Below are positions 35,133 through 38,654 of a stretch of DNA of 38,654 nucleotides, one piece after another. A program made the translations under genes and the position numbers. The stretch is from assembly GCA_019241525.1 (NCBI GenBank), contig JAFAWY010000148.1, forward strand, positions 1 to 38,654. The letters run 5' to 3'. How positions within the stretch are numbered: position 1 is the stretch's first letter; each line of letters begins with the position of its first letter. The notes beneath the pieces were generated by a model. It ran no database searches, was not told the origin of the DNA, and was given only the letters and a program-made list of their open reading frames with translations. This stretch comes from Pseudonocardiales bacterium. GTDB taxonomy: Bacteria; Actinomycetota; Actinomycetes; Mycobacteriales; Pseudonocardiaceae.

Positions 35133-37915
35133 TCGACTGCCTCCTCACCTACCAGCTGCAAGAACGCGTCCTCCAGCGCCTGGCGAGTGGCTACCCCTTC
35201 GACTCTGACCCCCGCAATCACCAGCGCGGACACCGCGTCCGCGCGAGGCAGTCCATCGAGATGTGCGTGCACCACACGCTGACCAACGCCCATGACATCG
35301 ACCCCGGCCAGCCCACGCAGCAACGCAGCAGCCTTTGTCGGGTCATCCACCGTGAAGCTCACCGTGCCGCTGCCGGCCACGATCTCGGCAACGGTGCCGG
35401 CGGCGACCAACCGGCCCCGGTGCATCACCACCACGTGGCTGCAGATCTGTTCCACTTCGGCGAGCAGGTGGCTGGACACCAGCACCGTCGCACCCCGAGC
35501 AGCGTAGCCGCGCAGCACCTCACGCATGGCGTGGATCTGCGGTGGGTCCAGGCCGTTGGTCGGTTCATCAAGCACCAGCAGATCCGGCCTGCCCAGCATG
35601 GCCTGGGCGATCGCCAGGCGCTGGCGCATGCCCTGGCTGTAGGTGGCGACCCGGCGATGTACCGCGTGACCCAATCCAGCAATCGCCAACGCCTCGTCGA
35701 TGCCGGCATCCGCGGGAGGCCGGCCGGTGGCTGCCCAGTACAGCCGCAGGTTCTCCACGCCGGTCAGATGCGGGAGAAAACCCGGGCCTTCCACGAATGA
35801 CCCAATCCTGGACAGCACCGCGGCGCCGGCGGTGATCCGGTGACCGAACGCCCGCAGCTCCCCGCTGGTGGGCTGGATCAGCCCCATCAGCATCCGTAGC
35901 ACGGTCGTCTTGCCGGCCCCGTTAGGTCCCAGCAGGCCCAGCACCTGCCCGTGCTCGATGCGGAAGGACAGCTCCCCGACGGCGGTCAGGCCACCCGGGT
36001 AGCGCTTGGTCAGTCCGGTCACCACCAGCGGCACCTCGGCCAGTTCGGGATCGGCGTCCTCGCCGTGCCGGCGGCGCAGCGCGGCGATCACCCCGAGCGC
36101 GGTCACCACGGCTGCCAGCCCGCCGATCCCGGCAAGCTGGATGGCCGGAAGCGGTGCGGCTGCTTGTTGCCCGGCAATGACCGGTATGGCGAGGCGCGTT
36201 CCGTCGGCCAGCGACACGGTGTACCCGGCAGGTTGCGGCGGTAACGCGTAGCCGCGGTCGGTGGTGGTCACCACGACCGCGAGCCGGTGACCGGCTTGCA
36301 CCGGTCGCACCATCCCGGCCAGCGTCACGGTGAACTCCACCGGAGCACCACCGCCGGGTAAGGGGCCGATCCGCACCGGCGCCACCGCGCCGCCCGGAAG
36401 GGTGTGGCGCCCGTCCGGACCCACGTCATAGAGCTTGACAAACAGCACCGCGTGGTCCTGGGTGGGGATAGCGGTGCTAGGTGTGGCGGCTACCCGCAAC
36501 CGGATCCTCGGCGCCCCCGCGAGGTCCACGGGGTCGGTCAGCGGATCGCTGAGGAACGTCGCGAATTGCCCGGGCAGGTCCATCGCCACTCCCTCGACGC
36601 CGGCTGCGCCTGCCGCGCTTGGCGCGCCGCCGACCAGGGCAGCGGTGAGACCCGGCAAGCTGCTCAGCGCGGCCGGGCTGCCGCCGGGCGGGCGGACCAC
36701 CTGTTGCGGTGAGCCGTGCAGGGTGACTTCCCGGTGCTGCACCGGGTCGTTGCCTAGACCCGGATAGGCCACAGCGTGCACAGTGCGCGGAGGTAGACCC
36801 CGCCGGGTGCCGAACAAGGCCGGCACCTGGTAGTCAAACCCTGTTCCCGGATTCACCCCGATCCCACGCAGGTAGTAGTCGAACCAATCGCCTACTTGAT
36901 CCTGCAGCGCGGCGCTGGGCGCGCCGGCGTCGTGACCGCCTACGTACCAGATCACCTTCAGCGGAGCACCGGCGGCGGCGAGCTGCCGGGCGGTCGCGTC
37001 GGCCTGGTCCAATCCGAACAGCGTGTCCTGCTCGCCCTGGATAAGCAGGGTTGGCGCGATGATGTTGCCGGCCACCGTGGTGGGCGACGACCGGTGCAGC
37101 ATCGCCACGATCTCCGGATTGGGGCCGCCGCTGGTCGCGGCTTGTACGTAGGCTGCGCAGATTTCCGGTCGGAACCGGCCGCACAGATCGTGTCCTCCAG
37201 AGCCGGAGCCCGCCACTATTCCGAAGAAATAGCCCGCCCATTCGCGTTTGAACACCCCGTCCGGGGCAAAGGCGCCTGCGGCCGGGGAGTTAGTCATCAC
37301 AGGCGCCTGGCTGCCAGTGTTCGGAAACAGCGCTTGCGCCAGATCGTTCCAGGTGATCTCCGGTGCCAGCGCGTCGACCCGCCGATCCGTCCCGGCCAGC
37401 AGCAGGGCCAGCGCGCCCCCGTAGGAAGCCCCAGTGACACCGACCCGCGGATCGCCGGGCGCGTCCTGCACCACGTCGGACCTCGTGGCCAGCCAATCCA
37501 CCAGTGCTCGGGCATCGGCCACCTCGTAGTCGGGGGAATCGAGACCGATCTGGCCGCTGCTCGAGCCAAATCCGCGGGCGGTCCAGGCGAGCACGACGAA
37601 CCCCCGGCGGGCCAGTGCGGTGGCCTCGGCGCTGACCGAATCCTTTGAGCCACCGAAGCCGTGCGCTAGTAGCACGGCCGGAGCCGGAGTGACCGCAGGC
37701 CGGTACACGGTGGCGTCCAGGTGCACGGCAGAGGCGACACCAGGGCCACCCGGTACGTCGATCATGACATTGTCGGTGGTCACCGGTGGAGGTCCAGGAA
37801 CCATCCTGATGGTCAGCGTTGCGACGGTCCCCACGAGCAGTGCGCCGATGGCGGCCAATACCGCAAGTTGTCGGCGTGTCCTGGTCAGCTGGCGCAGCGG
37901 GGCCATGAGGGGCAC
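35129..37915 (-). CDS. Fusion of secreted S15-type alpha/beta hydrolase and ABC ATPase
   Basis: One 928-residue frame encodes, in order: a membrane segment (about 17-38); an X-Pro dipeptidyl-peptidase/CocE-like alpha/beta hydrolase (about 50-355) with GASYGG nucleophile Ser164, LIQGEQDTLF (Asp297) and YVGGHDAG (His328); a jelly-roll-like C-terminal hydrolase domain (about 440-575); a second membrane segment (about 588-613); and an ABC ATPase (about 630-925) with Walker A GPNGAGKTT, signature YSQGMRQRLAIA and Walker B LLVLDEPTNGLDP. The hydrolase should face outside and the ATPase inside. The downstream permease overlaps by four bases. GTG 37915 is used; ATG 37906 is equally possible, and neither has a Shine-Dalgarno. 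Confidence 0.92.
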   Translation of the reverse strand: MPLMAPLRQLTRTRRQLAVLAAIGALLVGTVATLTIRMVPGPPPVTTDNVMIDVPGGPGVASAVHLDATVYRPAVTPAPAVLLAHGFGGSKDSVSAEATALARRGFVVLAWTARGFGSSSGQIGLDSPDYEVADARALVDWLATRSDVVQDAPGDPRVGVTGASYGGALALLLAGTDRRVDALAPEITWNDLAQALFPNTGSQAPVMTNSPAAGAFAPDGVFKREWAGYFFGIVAGSGSGGHDLCGRFRPEICAAYVQAATSGGPNPEIVAMLHRSSPTTVAGNIIAPTLLIQGEQDTLFGLDQADATARQLAAAGAPLKVIWYVGGHDAGAPSAALQDQVGDWFDYYLRGIGVNPGTGFDYQVPALFGTRRGLPPRTVHAVAYPGLGNDPVQHREVTLHGSPQQVVRPPGGSPAALSSLPGLTAALVGGAPSAAGAAGVEGVAMDLPGQFATFLSDPLTDPVDLAGAPRIRLRVAATPSTAIPTQDHAVLFVKLYDVGPDGRHTLPGGAVAPVRIGPLPGGGAPVEFTVTLAGMVRPVQAGHRLAVVVTTTDRGYALPPQPAGYTVSLADGTRLAIPVIAGQQAAAPLPAIQLAGIGGLAAVVTALGVIAALRRRHGEDADPELAEVPLVVTGLTKRYPGGLTAVGELSFRIEHGQVLGLLGPNGAGKTTVLRMLMGLIQPTSGELRAFGHRITAGAAVLSRIGSFVEGPGFLPHLTGVENLRLYWAATGRPPADAGIDEALAIAGLGHAVHRRVATYSQGMRQRLAIAQAMLGRPDLLVLDEPTNGLDPPQIHAMREVLRGYAARGATVLVSSHLLAEVEQICSHVVVMHRGRLVAAGTVAEIVAGSGTVSFTVDDPTKAAALLRGLAGVDVMGVGQRVVHAHLDGLPRADAVSALVIAGVRVEGVATRQALEDAFLQLVGEEAVE

Positions 37916-37976
37916 GCCATCGACGGTAGGTCACCGCCCCCCGGTGCCGCAGCGTCCGGTGCGGATTGTGCGCACC

Positions 37977-37992
37977 GTCCGGGAGCCCGGAC
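37977..37992. other. GC hairpin in the divergent hydrolase-ABC / terC region
   Basis: GTCCGG-GAGC-CCGGAC forms a six-pair stem with a four-base loop, next to the 8-bp palindrome GTGCGCAC. It lies between the hydrolase-ABC start and the riboswitch, so it could be an operator or simply GC-rich chance pairing. Confidence 0.25.
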
Positions 37993-38036
37993 CCGGGGTG
38001 GTGCTGGTGACGACGATGGGGGAGACTAGTCCATAC

Positions 38037-38145
38037 GTGGAGGGGAGTATTCCTTCGCGGCGGCGTCGTCAACACGGCTTGCCCGCAGGATGTAGGGGCC
38101 GCCCGGTGCCGTCGACCGGCTCTAGCCGGTGGAAGAGACCTCCGG
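38037..38145 (+). promoter_or_regulatory. yybP-ykoY (Mn2+) riboswitch upstream of terC
   Basis: The leader carries the conserved elements of the yybP-ykoY aptamer in order: GGGGAGTA (38042-38049), GTCGTCAA (38064-38071), the middle helix with GTCGAC/CCGG, and the 3' GGAAGAGACCTCC (38131-38143). GGAGG at 38039-38043 pairs with CCTCC at 38139-38143 to close helix P1. This family senses manganese and often controls TerC-type and other Mn exporter or metal-homeostasis genes. The remaining leader (38146-38180), which includes the GGAGG Shine-Dalgarno of the next gene, would be the expression platform. The identification is from remembered consensus features, not a covariance search. Confidence 0.8.
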
Positions 38146-38180
38146 TGCCCGACGCTTGCCGTCTGCCCGGAGGTTTGCTC

Positions 38181-38654
38181 ATGGATGTGCCCACATGGGT
38201 ATGGCTCGCCACGGTGGCCGGCCTGGGCGCTCTTTTCGCTCTCGACCTGGTCATCGTGGATCGCAAGCCCCATGCGGTGGGCATGGCCGAGGCAACCCGG
38301 TGGGTGATCTTCTACCTGGTGTGTGCGGTGGCCTTTGGGCTTGGGATATGGCTATGTGCCGGCAGCGGGTTCGCCGTCGAGTTCGCCGCGGGCTATCTCA
38401 CCGAGTACTCGCTGTCGGTGGACAACCTGTTCGTCTTCGTCGTCATCATGACGGCTTTCCAGGTGCCGACCATCCAGCAACACCGGGTACTGCTGATCGG
38501 CATCATGCTGGCGCTGGCCATGCGGGGGGTGTTCATCGCCGCAGGTGCGGCCCTGATCGCGAGCTTCAGCTGGGTGTTTTACCTCTTCGGCGCGCTGCTG
38601 ATCTACCTTGGTTGGCACCAGATCCGGCAACGCAACCACGATGCGACGTTCCAG
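38181..38654 (+). CDS. TerC family membrane protein (3' end missing)
   Basis: The first 158 codons of a TerC (Alx-like) integral membrane protein run off the window. Visible are VWLATVAGLGALFALDLVIVD, the conserved acidic motif EYSLSVDNLFVFVVIM (the family's SxDN metal-site sequence), and hydrophobic helices RVLLIGIMLALAMRGVFIAAGAAL and SWVFYLFGALLIYLGW. TerC proteins are linked to manganese export during metal loading of secreted enzymes and to tellurite resistance. The ATG has GGAGG (38169-38173) seven bases before it and follows directly on a manganese riboswitch, which fits a Mn-related role. Full length would be about 320-350 residues. Confidence 0.93.
   Translation, partial: MDVPTWVWLATVAGLGALFALDLVIVDRKPHAVGMAEATRWVIFYLVCAVAFGLGIWLCAGSGFAVEFAAGYLTEYSLSVDNLFVFVVIMTAFQVPTIQQHRVLLIGIMLALAMRGVFIAAGAALIASFSWVFYLFGALLIYLGWHQIRQRNHDATFQ

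Noticed and set aside
37290-38273. Minus-strand 327-codon frame over the hydrolase gene start and riboswitch
   Set aside because: It is a shadow of the hydrolase-ABC gene in another frame and runs antisense through the riboswitch and terC; Arg/His/Pro-rich with no domain.

Overview
This window is a high-GC actinobacterial chromosome segment. The evidence is the codon bias, the GTG and TTG starts, the mycobacterial-type gene content (a CoaE-GrpB fusion, a PdtaR-like ANTAR regulator, a four-S1-domain RpsA, a PolA with a degenerate proofreading domain) and the gene order trpCBA-lgt-pyk-tesB. A Mycobacteriales/Pseudonocardiales-like actinomycete is the best guess. I do not name a species. I see no phage, insertion sequence or CRISPR array.

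Region 1 (1-9.3 kb, core metabolism): the 3' part of trpC, then trpB and trpA (translationally coupled), a 20-bp perfect hairpin, lgt, pyk (probably leaderless), and a tesB-type thioesterase overlapping the end of pyk. On the minus strand follow a GNAT acetyltransferase and uvrB. Region 2 (9.4-16.5 kb, information processing): a DUF402 protein (+), then coaE-grpB, rpsA and polA on the minus strand with a methyltransferase gene (+) between rpsA and polA. From memory of Mycobacterium tuberculosis, the polA-to-uvrB block keeps its internal order but is inverted relative to trp-lgt-pyk. Region 3 (16.6-22.2 kb): a branched-chain-amino-acid-type ABC importer, livH-livM-livG-livF on the plus strand, with its lipoprotein binding protein on the minus strand, convergent. 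The LivH permease carries an unusual N-terminal secreted, carboxypeptidase-regulatory-like domain.

Region 4 (22.3-26.4 kb): the PdtaR-like antiterminator, tRNA-Leu(CAA), a STAS anti-anti-sigma factor, a 565-bp lower-GC stretch leading to an unrecognised 94-codon gene with a strong Shine-Dalgarno sequence, a stand-alone LigD-type primase-polymerase, and a small C39-like cysteine peptidase. Region 5 (26.5-38.7 kb, mostly envelope): an L,D-transpeptidase, a membrane-anchored Hsp70-like ATPase lacking the substrate-binding domain, a LytR-CpsA-Psr ligase, a DUF2127 membrane protein and a FIST sensor protein. Next come an array of 22-bp repeats (four direct plus four inverted) and an ABC-2 permease coupled to a 928-residue fusion of a secreted S15-type hydrolase with an ABC ATPase. 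The window ends inside a TerC family gene behind a recognisable yybP-ykoY (manganese) riboswitch.

Most genes are standard housekeeping genes. The parts most worth a second look are the LivH fusion, the hydrolase-ABC fusion operon, the 22-bp repeat array, the leader and small ORF around 24.2 kb, and the Hsp70-like membrane protein inside an envelope gene group.
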